Assembly: GCF_024508665.1 (NCBI RefSeq)
Contig: NZ_JANINP010000003.1
Span: 62,001-126,000, forward strand
Origin: Sphingomonas sp.
Lineage (GTDB): Bacteria; Pseudomonadota; Alphaproteobacteria; Sphingomonadales; Sphingomonadaceae
Length of the DNA: 64,000 bases
Direction of reading: 5' to 3'
The first letter of the stretch is position 1; each line of letters begins with the position of its first letter. The notes under the pieces were generated by a model. It had not been told where the DNA came from. It searched no databases and saw only the letters and a program-made list of their open reading frames with translations. The translations under genes and the position numbers were made by a program. Positions 41,772 through 50,054 of this stretch are shown here, in pieces.

Positions 41772-43973
41772 CTATTCGCCCGGTCGGTAGCGCCGTTCGA
41801 CATGGCCCTTGAGGTCTTCCGGGTAGAAATAGACCGGGCGCAGCCGCCCCTCGGCATAGCGGCCGATCTGGTCGGCAAAGTGGCGCGAGGCGGGGTCGCC
41901 GCTCTGGCCGCCGGCCATCACCGCCATCGCTTTTACGCGCGGGCCGAATTCCACCACCGCGACGAAGCTGTTGCCGCTGGTGCCGTAATAGCGCTTGGTC
42001 CCTGGCCAGGTCCTGGCGCCGAACGAGGCGAGGCTGCCCCATTGCGCGGAGGTGAAGGGCACCGGCGTCGAATCCCCGGCATCGTCGAAATGCGGGGCGA
42101 TCGAATCGTCGAGCCGCTGGAAGCGATTGATCTGGCGCCACGGCACGCGCCAGTCGCCGAAATCGCGCTTGAGCCGGTCGGCGGCCGCCGCCAAGGCGTC
42201 GAGCTTGTCGCCCGGTTTGACGCGCGTGGCGATATAATCGGGCACGTTCATCCGCTCGGCCTGGGCGAAGCTGCCGACTTCTCGCCATAGATGGTCGCCC
42301 CAGAATACCGCCAGGCTGGTCGCGGTAGAATCATAGCCCCAGCGATAGTCCCAGCTGCGTAGCAGCGCGACCGGATCGGCCAGCCTGGCGCGGCGCGGAT
42401 CGTCGGCGGGGAGTGCATCCCATGCCTTGACCAGTCCGGGGATCAGTTCGGCGAAGGCGGGCAGATAGCTGTCGAACGCCGCAACCCGCAGTTTTTCCGG
42501 CGTCCAGCCACTCTTGCCCTGGAGCAACAGGTCGGCATGCGTACCGCGCGCATTGGATCCAATCTGGTCCATGTAGCGCGGATAATTCGCCGCCTTCGGG
42601 CTATCCGGCCCCGCCGCGTCCCATGGCCAGTCGTTGGTATTGTGTACCCAGCCGACCCGCGGGTTGAGCACGCTCGGCAAGCTGGGCAGCGTGTGCAAAC
42701 CCTTCCAGTCGGTCGCGGGATCGCTGCCGTCGACCGGGCGGGTATAATCGAAGCGATTGTCGCGCAGCGGCATGAATTGCGGCATCAGGAACGCGATCTC
42801 GCCCTTGCTGTCGGCGAACAAGGTGTCGTTCGACGAGTTCGCTCGCCGCGAGGCGACCTGGAGGAAGCTCTTGAGGTCGCTGGTCTTGGTCCGCAGCCAG
42901 CTCTGTTCGAGCGCGGGCACCGGCTTCCACATCAAGGCCTCGGCGATCCAGCGGCCGCTCTTGATCGCGACGATCGGGCCGTGATGGGTTCGCCATGTGG
43001 TAAAGCTACGCTCACCCAAGGATCCGTCGGATTTGCGATAGCGCAGGGTCACCGTCTTGCCTGTCACCGGCCGCTCAGCACTGCCGTAGCGATAGACGTA
43101 ACCGCTGCCGCGCTTCGTCACGCGCTCGGCGAATTCGTCGACATTGTCGACGGTGGACGAGGTGTGCATCCAGCCCGCCTTGGCGTTGAACCCCTGGTAG
43201 ATGAAGAATTGTCCCCAGGTCGACGCGCCATAAGCGTCGAGGCCCTGCGCGCTCGACATCTGTGCTTCGGAGCGGAAGTAGAAACTGGTGTGCGGGTTGA
43301 TCAGCAGCAGCGCCTTGCCGTCCGAGGTCAGCTTGGGTGCGATGGCGATGCCGTTCGATCCGGAAGGTTCGCGCGGTACCATGCCGAGTTCTTCGGGCGT
43401 CGGCGGCGTCGGCTTGCCGTAGAAGGTCTTGAGATCGCTGAGCGAAATACGCTCGATATCGCCGCCGATACTGCCTTCGGTAAAGCTGAGCGCCATCCAG
43501 GGTTCGAAGTGGGTGAGCACCTTGGGCTTGGTGCCGGGATGCGTCGCCAGGTAGAAATTGAGCCCGTCAGCCCAGGCATTCATCAGCGACTTCAGCCAGG
43601 GCGCGCTGGCGGCATATTGCGCCTTCAACTCGGCGGGCTCGACATAGAGGCGCTGACGCAGGTCGCTCCAGATCGCGTCGTCATCGGCGTCCGGCGCCTC
43701 CGCGGTGCGGCCGAGCGCGGTGAGGTAATTGGCCTCGACGCGCGAGAAATCGTCCTCGGCCTGGGCGTAGATCAGCCCGAATACCGCATCGGCGTCGCTC
43801 TGCCCGCGGACGTGCGGGATGCCCCAATCGTCGCGGGTGATGGTGACGCGCGCGGCCTCGGCTCGCCATCGCGCCATGTCGGCGGAAGCGGGGTCGGGCG
43901 CGGTCGGCGCCATGGTCAGGACAGCGGCCATTAGTACGGGGGCTAGGAGCGGGAAGCGGAGGGCTCTATCCAT
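41772..43973 (-). CDS. Penicillin-acylase-family Ntn hydrolase
   Basis: 733 residues, exported (signal MDRALRFPLLAPVLMAAVLT...). Family: made as a precursor that cleaves itself before an N-terminal Ser, giving two chains that hydrolyse amides (acyl-homoserine lactones, penicillins, other acyl amides). Seen: ITRDDWGIPHVRGQSDADAVFGLIYAQAEDD, then the cleavage/nucleophile site SGSNGIAI with Ser206, TSFYFRSEAQM and later GNSFVAVVEFGPRVKAM. The ATG at 43973 gives the signal peptide; longer frames overlap the divergent amidohydrolase start. Quorum quenching is one possibility. Confidence 0.93.
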   Translation of the reverse strand: MDRALRFPLLAPVLMAAVLTMAPTAPDPASADMARWRAEAARVTITRDDWGIPHVRGQSDADAVFGLIYAQAEDDFSRVEANYLTALGRTAEAPDADDDAIWSDLRQRLYVEPAELKAQYAASAPWLKSLMNAWADGLNFYLATHPGTKPKVLTHFEPWMALSFTEGSIGGDIERISLSDLKTFYGKPTPPTPEELGMVPREPSGSNGIAIAPKLTSDGKALLLINPHTSFYFRSEAQMSSAQGLDAYGASTWGQFFIYQGFNAKAGWMHTSSTVDNVDEFAERVTKRGSGYVYRYGSAERPVTGKTVTLRYRKSDGSLGERSFTTWRTHHGPIVAIKSGRWIAEALMWKPVPALEQSWLRTKTSDLKSFLQVASRRANSSNDTLFADSKGEIAFLMPQFMPLRDNRFDYTRPVDGSDPATDWKGLHTLPSLPSVLNPRVGWVHNTNDWPWDAAGPDSPKAANYPRYMDQIGSNARGTHADLLLQGKSGWTPEKLRVAAFDSYLPAFAELIPGLVKAWDALPADDPRRARLADPVALLRSWDYRWGYDSTATSLAVFWGDHLWREVGSFAQAERMNVPDYIATRVKPGDKLDALAAAADRLKRDFGDWRVPWRQINRFQRLDDSIAPHFDDAGDSTPVPFTSAQWGSLASFGARTWPGTKRYYGTSGNSFVAVVEFGPRVKAMAVMAGGQSGDPASRHFADQIGRYAEGRLRPVYFYPEDLKGHVERRYRPGE

Positions 43974-44007
43974 GCCGGCAGCGTAACGCGACACCGGGGA
44001 GAAAACC

Positions 44008-45279
44008 ATGCGCTGGCTGGCTCTTATATTGGCGATGCTGCTTGGGCCTGCAGCCGCCCTCCCCGCGGCCGAGGCGCCGAGGCAAATGGTCCTGCTGAAG
44101 CCCGCGCGCGTGTTCGACGCGATCGACGGCAAGACGCATGCCGGCTGGCAAGTTCTGGTCGAAGGCGACCGTATCGCCGCGGTCGGACCCAACCTGTCGG
44201 CGCCCGCCGACGCCAAGGTGATCGAGCTGCCCAGCGAGACCTTGATGCCCGGGATGATCGAGGGGCACGGGCACCTGTTCCTCCACCCCTATAACGAGAC
44301 GAGCTGGGACGATCAGGTGCTGCACGAGCCGCTTGCGCTGCGCACCGCGCGCGCGGTGGCGAGCGCCAAGGCGACATTGCTCGCCGGCTTCACCAGCGAA
44401 CGCGACCTCGGCACCGAAGGCGCGGGCTATGCCGATGTCGGGCTGAAAGCGGCGATCGATCAGGGAATCGTGCCCGGCCCCCGCCTCAACGTCGCGACGC
44501 GCGCGATCGTCGCGCTGGGCGCGTACGGCCCCAAGGGGTTCGAGCCCGGCGTCGCCATCCCGCAAGGCGCCGAGGAAGTGTCGGGCGTCGAGTCGATCGT
44601 CGCTGCGGTGCGCCGCCAGATCGCCGGCGGCGCCGATTGGGTGAAGCTCTATGCCGATTATCGCTGGCGTCCGGGCGAGGACAGCCGCCCCACCCTCAGC
44701 CTGGAGGAAATGAAGGCCGCGGTCGCCGCCGCGCACGATGCCGGCCGCCCGGTCGCGGTCCATTCCGCGACAGCCGAAGGGATGCGCCGCGCGATCGCCG
44801 CGGGAGTCGATACGATCGAGCATGGCTATGGCGGCACGCCCGAGATTTTCGCGGAGATGGCCAAGAAAGGCATCGCGCTTTGCCCGACGCTCGCCGCATC
44901 GGACGCCACGTCGCGCTATCGCGGCTGGACCGGGGCCGAGCCGGCGCCCGAAGCCGTACGGATCAACCGCAAGAGCTTCCAGATGGCGATGAAGGCCGGC
45001 GTCCATATCTGCATGGGCGGCGATGTCGGCGTGTTCGCGCACGGCACGAATGCGCGGGAAATGGAGCTGATGGCGGCGGGCGGGATGAGTCCCGCCGACG
45101 TGCTGATCGCCGCGACCTGGGGCAATGCGCGCTGGTTCCACCTCGACTCCAAGCTCGGCGCGGTCAAACCGGGGCTGCTCGCCGATTTGATCGCGGTCGA
45201 CGGCGACCCGACCGCCGACATCGCCGCGGTCCGCCATGTGCGGATGGTCATGAAGGGCGGCATGGTGGTAACGGGTTGA
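44008..45279 (+). CDS. Exported amidohydrolase
   Basis: 423 residues with a signal peptide (MRWLALILAMLLGPAAA). Metal-dependent amidohydrolase barrel: GHGHLF with His87 and His89, then WVKLYADY (bridging Lys), PVAVHSATAEGMRRAI, DTIEHGYG and MGGDVGVFAHG (late Asp). This matches the imidazolonepropionase/dipeptidase-like exported branch. Substrate unknown; likely a small amide or peptide. Divergent from the acylase with a 34-base gap, so the two share a regulatory region. The downstream acyltransferase starts five bases after its stop. Confidence 0.92.
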   Translation: MRWLALILAMLLGPAAALPAAEAPRQMVLLKPARVFDAIDGKTHAGWQVLVEGDRIAAVGPNLSAPADAKVIELPSETLMPGMIEGHGHLFLHPYNETSWDDQVLHEPLALRTARAVASAKATLLAGFTSERDLGTEGAGYADVGLKAAIDQGIVPGPRLNVATRAIVALGAYGPKGFEPGVAIPQGAEEVSGVESIVAAVRRQIAGGADWVKLYADYRWRPGEDSRPTLSLEEMKAAVAAAHDAGRPVAVHSATAEGMRRAIAAGVDTIEHGYGGTPEIFAEMAKKGIALCPTLAASDATSRYRGWTGAEPAPEAVRINRKSFQMAMKAGVHICMGGDVGVFAHGTNAREMELMAAGGMSPADVLIAATWGNARWFHLDSKLGAVKPGLLADLIAVDGDPTADIAAVRHVRMVMKGGMVVTG

Positions 45280-45284
45280 ACACA

Positions 45285-46391
45285 ATGGACATGTCGAAAC
45301 CCACGCGCATTCGCGACGAACCGCTCGACGCGCTGCGCGGCTTCGCGATCTTCGGGATGGTGCTTGCCAACCTGCAGGGGTCGGAGGAGCACGCTTTCTG
45401 GTGGATCAATCACGCGGAATGGAACGGCCTGACTTTCGCCGACCTGGTGTTCCCGATGTTCCTGCTCGCGGTCGGCCTCGCCTTGCCGCTGACGATGGAC
45501 GGGCGGATGCCGCGGCCGTCGATCGCGAAGATCGTGCGGCGATCGGCGCTGTTGTGGCTGATCGGTTTCGGGATCGGCATGATCGTCCATTTCAGCCTTA
45601 GGCTGGAGGATATCCGCTTCACCGGCGTGCTGGAGAGGATCGGCGTGGTCTATCTGATCTGCGCGATCACGTGTCGCCAGACGACGAGCTGGAAAGCGGC
45701 CGCCATCGCTGCCGGCGTGCTGATGCTGGTCCATGGCGTGCTGCTCCATTTGCCCGCCCCGGGCGACCTGATCGCCAGCATGGCGCCGGGCGAAGGGATG
45801 AGCGGCTGGCTCGACCGCGCGATCCTGGGCGGCACGCGGCTCTATGGCCATCCCGATAACGGCCCGCCCTTCGATCCCGAGGGGCCGCTGTCCACCCTGT
45901 CGGCAATCGCCACGACGATGATCGGCATGGCGGTGCAGCGCATGTCGGTGCGCCGCAAGAAGCCGGTGATCATGATCATCGCCGTCGCGGTTTTGTGCCT
46001 GGGCCTGACGCTTGCCGCCGCCTGGTTCTGGCCGATCAACAAGAATTTGTGGACGCCGACCTTCACGCTGATCAACGCCGCGATCGGGCTGGGCTTGCTG
46101 GCATTGCTCAAGATCGTCTGGCCGCGGATCGGCGCGTCGCGGGTCGCGCAGACGGTGGCGGCGCTCGGCGCGGTGTCGCTGACGCTGTATGTCGTCCATG
46201 ACGCGGTGGCGATAGTGATGATGAAGGTGCCGGCGGGTGGCGCGCATCTGGGGGCGAGGTTGCTGGCGGTGATCGCGGCGACCGGCCTGCCGCTCGATTG
46301 GGTGTCGATGCTGTATGCGGTGATTCTGGGCGGGGTCTCGATCGCTATCGCGCTGGCGCTGCGGGCGCGGGGGTGGGTTTTGCGGGTTTAA
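45285..46391 (+). CDS. NagX/HGSNAT-like membrane acyltransferase (DUF5009/DUF1624 type)
   Basis: 368 residues with about ten hydrophobic segments. Begins RIRDEPLDALRGFAIFGMVLANLQGSEE, the typical first helix of the heparan-alpha-glucosaminide N-acetyltransferase (YeiB/DUF1624) group, with FADLVFPMFLLAVGLAL, GVLERIGVVYLICAI and LSAIATTMIGM. Family knowledge: inner-membrane enzymes that use cytoplasmic acetyl-CoA to acetylate sugars such as glucosamine on the outside. The ATG at 45285 is five bases after the amidohydrolase stop; an alternative ATG is at 45291. Confidence 0.88.
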   Translation: MDMSKPTRIRDEPLDALRGFAIFGMVLANLQGSEEHAFWWINHAEWNGLTFADLVFPMFLLAVGLALPLTMDGRMPRPSIAKIVRRSALLWLIGFGIGMIVHFSLRLEDIRFTGVLERIGVVYLICAITCRQTTSWKAAAIAAGVLMLVHGVLLHLPAPGDLIASMAPGEGMSGWLDRAILGGTRLYGHPDNGPPFDPEGPLSTLSAIATTMIGMAVQRMSVRRKKPVIMIIAVAVLCLGLTLAAAWFWPINKNLWTPTFTLINAAIGLGLLALLKIVWPRIGASRVAQTVAALGAVSLTLYVVHDAVAIVMMKVPAGGAHLGARLLAVIAATGLPLDWVSMLYAVILGGVSIAIALALRARGWVLRV

Positions 46392-46412
46392 AGTTACCTC
46401 AGCGTCCCCTCC

Positions 46413-46488
46413 CGTCACCCCAGTGAAAGCTGGGGTCTCTGGCGGTGACGCGATGCGGCTTGAGATCCCGGCTTTCGCTGGGATGACG
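46413..46488. repeat. C-family paired hairpin repeat
   Basis: CGTCACCCCAGTGAAAGCTG at the left, CTTTCGCTGGGATGACG at the right; the left arm carries one substitution (T for C). First of three repeats filling the gap between the NagX-like and transglutaminase genes. Confidence 0.8.
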
Positions 46489-46551
46489 AGTTATGGAAAT
46501 GGATCGCTTTACGACGACGGCTTATTTGGGTTCTCCGCCCCGCACCCAAAT

Positions 46552-46660
46552 CGTCATCCCCGCGCAAGCGGGGACCCATCTCCTACGCGCGCGTCTGAAT
46601 TATGACCGTCGTGGAATGGGATAGTCCGGGAGATGGGTCCCCGCTTGCGCGGGGATGACG
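46552..46660. repeat. D-family paired hairpin repeat
   Basis: Left end CGTCATCCCCGCGCAAGCGG with GGGACCCATCTCC, right end GGAGATGGGTCCCC followed by GCTTGCGCGGGGATGACG; the outer arms are perfect complements of about 30 bases. Only copy of this family in the window. Confidence 0.85.
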
Positions 46661-46672
46661 GTAGATAGTTCA

Positions 46673-46768
46673 GCCCCTCCCCTTCAGGGGAGGGGTTGGG
46701 GTGGGGGCTCTCCACAGGCGATTGGCTTGGGGCACTCCCCCACCCCCAACCCCTCCCCTGAAGGGGAG
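46673..46768. repeat. A-family paired hairpin repeat
   Basis: GCCCCTCCCCTTCAGGGG followed by AGGGGTTGGGGTGGGG; mate CCCCCACCCCCAACCCCTCC then CCTGAAGGGGAG. This is the copy most like the element inside the Smr gene and the one after glutamate dehydrogenase. Confidence 0.85.
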
Positions 46769-46782
46769 TTTCTAGCTGCCCC

Positions 46783-47562
46783 TCACCCCACCCGCTCCAC
46801 CTTCACGCTCTGCGACAAACACTCCGCTTCGCCGAAGATGGTCATGAAGCTGATATCGGTGGCATCGCGCCCCACCCCGATCCGCACCAGCCCCTCAACC
46901 GGCGCCAGGCCGGTGGGGTCGATCAGCCGCCAGGCGCCGTCCAGCCACACTTCGACCACCGCATGGAAATCGGGCGGGTCGAGGCGCCAGGCATAGGCCG
47001 CGACCATGCGCGCGGGGAGGTCGGCGGCACGGGCGAAGGCGATCAGCAGGTGCGCGAAATCGCGGCACACGCCGCGATGCGCGACATAGGTGTCGGCGGC
47101 GGTCGTGGTCACGCTGCTCGACCCGACGACATAATCGAGATGCCCGCGGATCCATTCCGCCATCGCCTCGACTCGGTCGCCGCCGGCCACCGCATCGAAC
47201 TCGCGCCGGACGAGCGCGTCGAACCGGTCGGATTCGCAATAGCGGCTGGGGAACAGGAACGGCACGACCTCCGCCGGCAACAGCTTGACGTCGTCGGCGG
47301 CCAGGCCGTGGAGCGTCGCCCCGGTGCGATCGACCTCCACCGTCGCGGTGTAATGCGCGGTCACCCGCCCCTCCCCCCGCGTCCAGGTGCGCCGCCCCAG
47401 CCCGTTGTCCGCCGCGATCGGACGCAACGCCTCCACCCCGCCGATGCGCAACAGGTCGGTGACCAGGCGCTGATCGGGCGTCTGCGCCACTTCCAGCGCG
47501 AACAGCAGGTCGGCGGGCGCGGCAAGCCAATAGTCGAGCCGGGCGTCGATGGAGAGGCGCAT
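46783..47562 (-). CDS. Transglutaminase-like cysteine protease-fold protein
   Basis: 259 residues, start ATG at 47562 with AGAAAG upstream; the open frame to 48384 runs antisense through the YkgJ-type gene and was not used. N-terminal beta sandwich (RLSIDARLDYWLAAPADLLFALEV, residues 1-110), then the transglutaminase core with triad Cys166 (HRGVCRDFAH), His200 (PPDFHAVVEVWL) and Asp215 (LIDPTG). Family knowledge: bacterial homologues are predicted proteases or amide-crosslinking enzymes, often near circularly permuted ATP-grasp or alpha-E genes; those are absent here. Function uncertain. Confidence 0.92.
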   Translation of the reverse strand: MRLSIDARLDYWLAAPADLLFALEVAQTPDQRLVTDLLRIGGVEALRPIAADNGLGRRTWTRGEGRVTAHYTATVEVDRTGATLHGLAADDVKLLPAEVVPFLFPSRYCESDRFDALVRREFDAVAGGDRVEAMAEWIRGHLDYVVGSSSVTTTAADTYVAHRGVCRDFAHLLIAFARAADLPARMVAAYAWRLDPPDFHAVVEVWLDGAWRLIDPTGLAPVEGLVRIGVGRDATDISFMTIFGEAECLSQSVKVERVG

Positions 47563-47652
47563 GGAGTCTTTCTGGAAAGGAGTCGCTTCGTTCCTATCCG
47601 ATAACCGCCCCGCCCGGCTATGCTCGGGATCAGTGGAGGAGAGGAGGCGCGC

Positions 47653-48285
47653 ATGCCATCCCATGACCCGATACCGGCCCGGATGACGGCCGATACGCGG
47701 TTCAGTTACCGCTGCACGCGCTGCAACAGCTGCTGCGTCGACAAGCGCATCCAGGTCAATCCGTATGAGATCGCGCGGCTCGCGCGCAATCGCGGCGTCT
47801 CGACCGCCGAGGCGCGGCAGACCTTTACCACCGCCGACAGCGCCTTGCGCCAGCGGGAGGACGGGCGCTGCATCTTCCTGGGCGATCAGGGCTGTACGGT
47901 CCATGTCGACCGGCCGCTGGTCTGTCGCCTGTTCCCGCTGGGCCGCGTGATCGATGCGGCGGGCAAGGTGCATTTCGTGCCCTATCCCGATCCCCTGGCC
48001 GCGCACGGCGAGTTCGGAAAGGCGGGCGTGGTCGCCGATTATCTGGAGGCACAGGGCGCGACCGCGTTCATCGCCGCGGCCGACGCCTATTTCGCCTTTT
48101 TCTGCCGCGCCAATGAGCGGATGGGCGCGGCCACGCCCGCCGCCGCGGACCCCGATCGCGACCTGCTCGACATCGACAGCGAGCTCGCCGCCGCCTGCGC
48201 CGCGGCCGGGATCGCGGAGCCCGACGATCTGCTCGAACGGATGTGGCTGCACATCAGCCTGCTCGACGAAATGCTCGGTGATTGA
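47653..48285 (+). CDS. YkgJ-type Cys-cluster protein
   Basis: 210 residues from ATG at 47653 with GAGGAGAGGAGG upstream. The CTRCNSCC cluster (Cys21, 24, 27, 28) plus a later GCTVHVDRPLVCRLFPLG (two more Cys) is the CxxCxxCC metal-binding signature of the YkgJ/UPF0153 family, thought to bind iron or zinc. The C-terminal ~60 residues are helical and acidic. Divergent from the transglutaminase gene, sharing a 90-base promoter gap. Role unknown. Confidence 0.9.
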   Translation: MPSHDPIPARMTADTRFSYRCTRCNSCCVDKRIQVNPYEIARLARNRGVSTAEARQTFTTADSALRQREDGRCIFLGDQGCTVHVDRPLVCRLFPLGRVIDAAGKVHFVPYPDPLAAHGEFGKAGVVADYLEAQGATAFIAAADAYFAFFCRANERMGAATPAAADPDRDLLDIDSELAAACAAAGIAEPDDLLERMWLHISLLDEMLGD

Positions 48286-48380
48286 GCATCGCGCGGAAAA
48301 GTGGGCACCGGTTTTCCGCGAAAGCGATGCGACCACGAATAACGCCCAGTCGGACAGCGACCGCCGCGCCGCTGCCCCGG

Positions 48381-48429
48381 ACAAAACAAAGGCCGCGCGA
48401 TCCCATCGGACCGCGCGGCCTGTTTGTTT
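48381..48429. terminator. Bidirectional Rho-independent terminator
   Basis: Stem GGCCGCGCG / CGCGCGGCC (48391-48399 and 48412-48420), flanked by ACAAAACAAA on the left and TGTTTGTTT on the right, so either strand yields a stem followed by a U-rich tract. It lies between the convergent YkgJ-type gene and the small lipoprotein gene. Confidence 0.88.
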
Positions 48430-48459
48430 CGGTGGCGGGTCGCCCCGCCGCCGCGCCGA

Positions 48460-48651
48460 TTACTCGGCGACGTTGCTGCCGTTGGCAGTGACGTCGCTGA
48501 CGTTCTCGTCGGTGATGTTGGTGGTGTCGGTCAGGTTCACGTCGTCGGTGTTGGTGACGACGACGGCGTTGTCGGCCGTCTTGTTGCCGCCGCAAGCCGC
48601 GAGGCCGAGCACGACAGGAGCAATCACCGAAAGAACTACGAGCTTCTTCAT
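48460..48651 (-). CDS. Small lipoprotein, Asn/Asp/Thr-rich
   Basis: 63 residues, start ATG at 48651 with GGAGG upstream. Signal peptide VLSVIAPVVLGLAACGG has a lipobox (LAAC). The mature ~45 residues are a low-complexity run of Val, Asn, Asp and Thr (VVVTNTDDVNLTDTTNITDEN). No domain recognised. Ends before the bidirectional terminator; upstream is the left edge of the accessory island. Confidence 0.78.
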   Translation of the reverse strand: MKKLVVLSVIAPVVLGLAACGGNKTADNAVVVTNTDDVNLTDTTNITDENVSDVTANGSNVAE

Positions 48652-49253
48652 GGACAAACCTCCGTAATATCCAGGCCGCGCCCCCGCTCGGCACAGCGCC
48701 TCGCGAATTGGTCCTGGGTAAGTCCGGCGGTGCCTATGGCGCAATTCCCATCGGATTGGTAGGGGAAAATGCACCGTTCGTCGCAAGAGAGGGGGAGCGG
48801 GTTGTGGCTGCGGCCTGGTCGTTAGGTGCATTACGCTTTGTTTGGGGCGCGATTTAGCACGTTGAATAGGCCCGCATAGTAACCCACGGCCGATCCGCCC
48901 CAGGATTGTAAGTTGAAGGTCTGTAATGCTCTAGGTTCGGACGTTCGACCTCTTCACGGCTCGTCGCAGCAGCCGAGTTTGGTTCACATGACGAGGATGA
49001 CGGAGACTGATGAGCCACGGTATGGGGAGAATGAAAAGGTGTTGCAATCTCAGATTATTTAGACCCGTTCGCCATTGGGCGCTTCCGGCTTTGGCAGGAA
49101 CAGCGCAGTGACTGGCATATAACGAATGCCGCCCCTGGGCCGCCGCATTTCAACCATCCGACAATCGAGACCGGCATATCGCTGCGCCGCACAATCCCCT
49201 GGCATCGAATATGCCGTTGAGGTAATATTCTAAGAAGATATTGAAAGAGGCAC
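48652..49253. other. Gene-poor left flank of the accessory island
   Basis: About 600 bases without a supported gene. The first ~170 bases (lipoprotein promoter region) look like the core genome; from about 48830 A/T content rises. Short frames here, e.g. one antisense at 49055-49321, have no recognisable domain, a poor RBS and overlap the XRE gene start; they may be remnants. No tRNA, integrase or insertion sequence is visible. An A/T-rich imperfect palindrome AATATTCTAAGAAGATATT at 49224-49242, ending 11 bases before the XRE-ASCH start, is a plausible promoter/operator for the cassette. Confidence 0.6.
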
Positions 49254-50054
49254 GTGGCGCGAATGAAGGTAGTCGGCAAAGTCTTCGAGGCCAAGGCCGG
49301 TGATGCGCCGGAAAGCGACACTCATATTGGTCAGCGCCTTCGGGAAATTCGGAAGCTCGCTGGTCTGACCCAGGAGCAATTGGCGGCACGCCTCAACATC
49401 GGGCAGGCTGCGCTGTCGCGGGTGGAGGGCCGTCGCGATATTCTTGTCTCAACTCTTCGCGATTATCTCTCGGCACTCGGCGCGACCGTTCGCATCGATG
49501 CTCGCTTCGACGATGCCTCGGCGCTTGTTACCAGCATGCGCGAAGCGGATTTTCGCTTCGAAGCAGTCGACGAAAATCAGTTGGTATTGCCGATCGTCGG
49601 CGAGGAGCGGTTACCACCGCGCCGGGATGTCGTTTTCAGCATCAAGCCCGATTATTGCGACAAGATTGTCAGCGGCGTAAAGACCATAGAACTCCGGCGG
49701 CGGTTTCCCATGTCGGTTCCGGCTGGAACAACCGCTTTGATCTACGCCACAAGTCCGACGCGCGCGCTGCTCGGCATCGCTGAAATTGGGCAGGTTCATC
49801 GTTGCGCGCCCAAGGAGATCTGGGATAGTTTTTCCGATCGCGCCTGTATCGCGCGTAAAGATTTTGACACTTATTTTGAGGGGGTTGAGCGCGGATACGC
49901 GATCGAACTGAAGCGCGCTAGACCGCTTCGCCGCGCGCTCGAACTTAGCGAATTACGCGATCGATTTAATTTTGAACCCCCGCAGTCCTTCCTCTACGCG
50001 ACGCAACAGATGCGGGAAGCTCTCCACTATGAGTGTTCCGAAATATCTCATTGA
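49254..50054 (+). CDS. XRE-HTH + ASCH-domain protein, first gene of the cassette
   Basis: 266 residues. HTH_XRE spans ~25-80 (IGQRLREIRKLAGLTQEQLA then IGQAALSRVEGR), followed by a linker (VRIDARFDDASALV) and an ASCH domain from ~122: VFSIKPDYCDKIVSGVKTIELRRRF, TTALIYATSPTRALLGIAEIG and PPQSFLYA. Family knowledge: ASCH is a PUA-like fold proposed to bind RNA or nucleotides. A regulator-sensor fusion would let the operon respond to its own ligand. GTG at 49254 follows AAGAGG closely; ATG at 49263 is an alternative. The 3' end overlaps the next gene by 26 bases. Confidence 0.88.
   Translation: MARMKVVGKVFEAKAGDAPESDTHIGQRLREIRKLAGLTQEQLAARLNIGQAALSRVEGRRDILVSTLRDYLSALGATVRIDARFDDASALVTSMREADFRFEAVDENQLVLPIVGEERLPPRRDVVFSIKPDYCDKIVSGVKTIELRRRFPMSVPAGTTALIYATSPTRALLGIAEIGQVHRCAPKEIWDSFSDRACIARKDFDTYFEGVERGYAIELKRARPLRRALELSELRDRFNFEPPQSFLYATQQMREALHYECSEISH

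Noticed and set aside
46413..46768. Three adjacent repeats as a CRISPR array
   Set aside because: They are three different palindromic families with no regular direct-repeat/spacer spacing, and no cas genes are present.
46783..48384. Full-length 533-codon frame of the transglutaminase gene
   Set aside because: Upstream of 47562 it is antisense to the YkgJ-type gene, and the domain starts cleanly at the ATG at 47562 with an RBS.
49224..49242. AATATTCTAAGAAGATATT as a definite XRE operator
   Set aside because: The symmetry is imperfect and lies in A/T-rich DNA; kept only as a possibility in the flank entry.
49055..49321. 88-codon antisense frame at the island's left edge
   Set aside because: No domain, no RBS and overlap with the XRE-ASCH start; at best a remnant.
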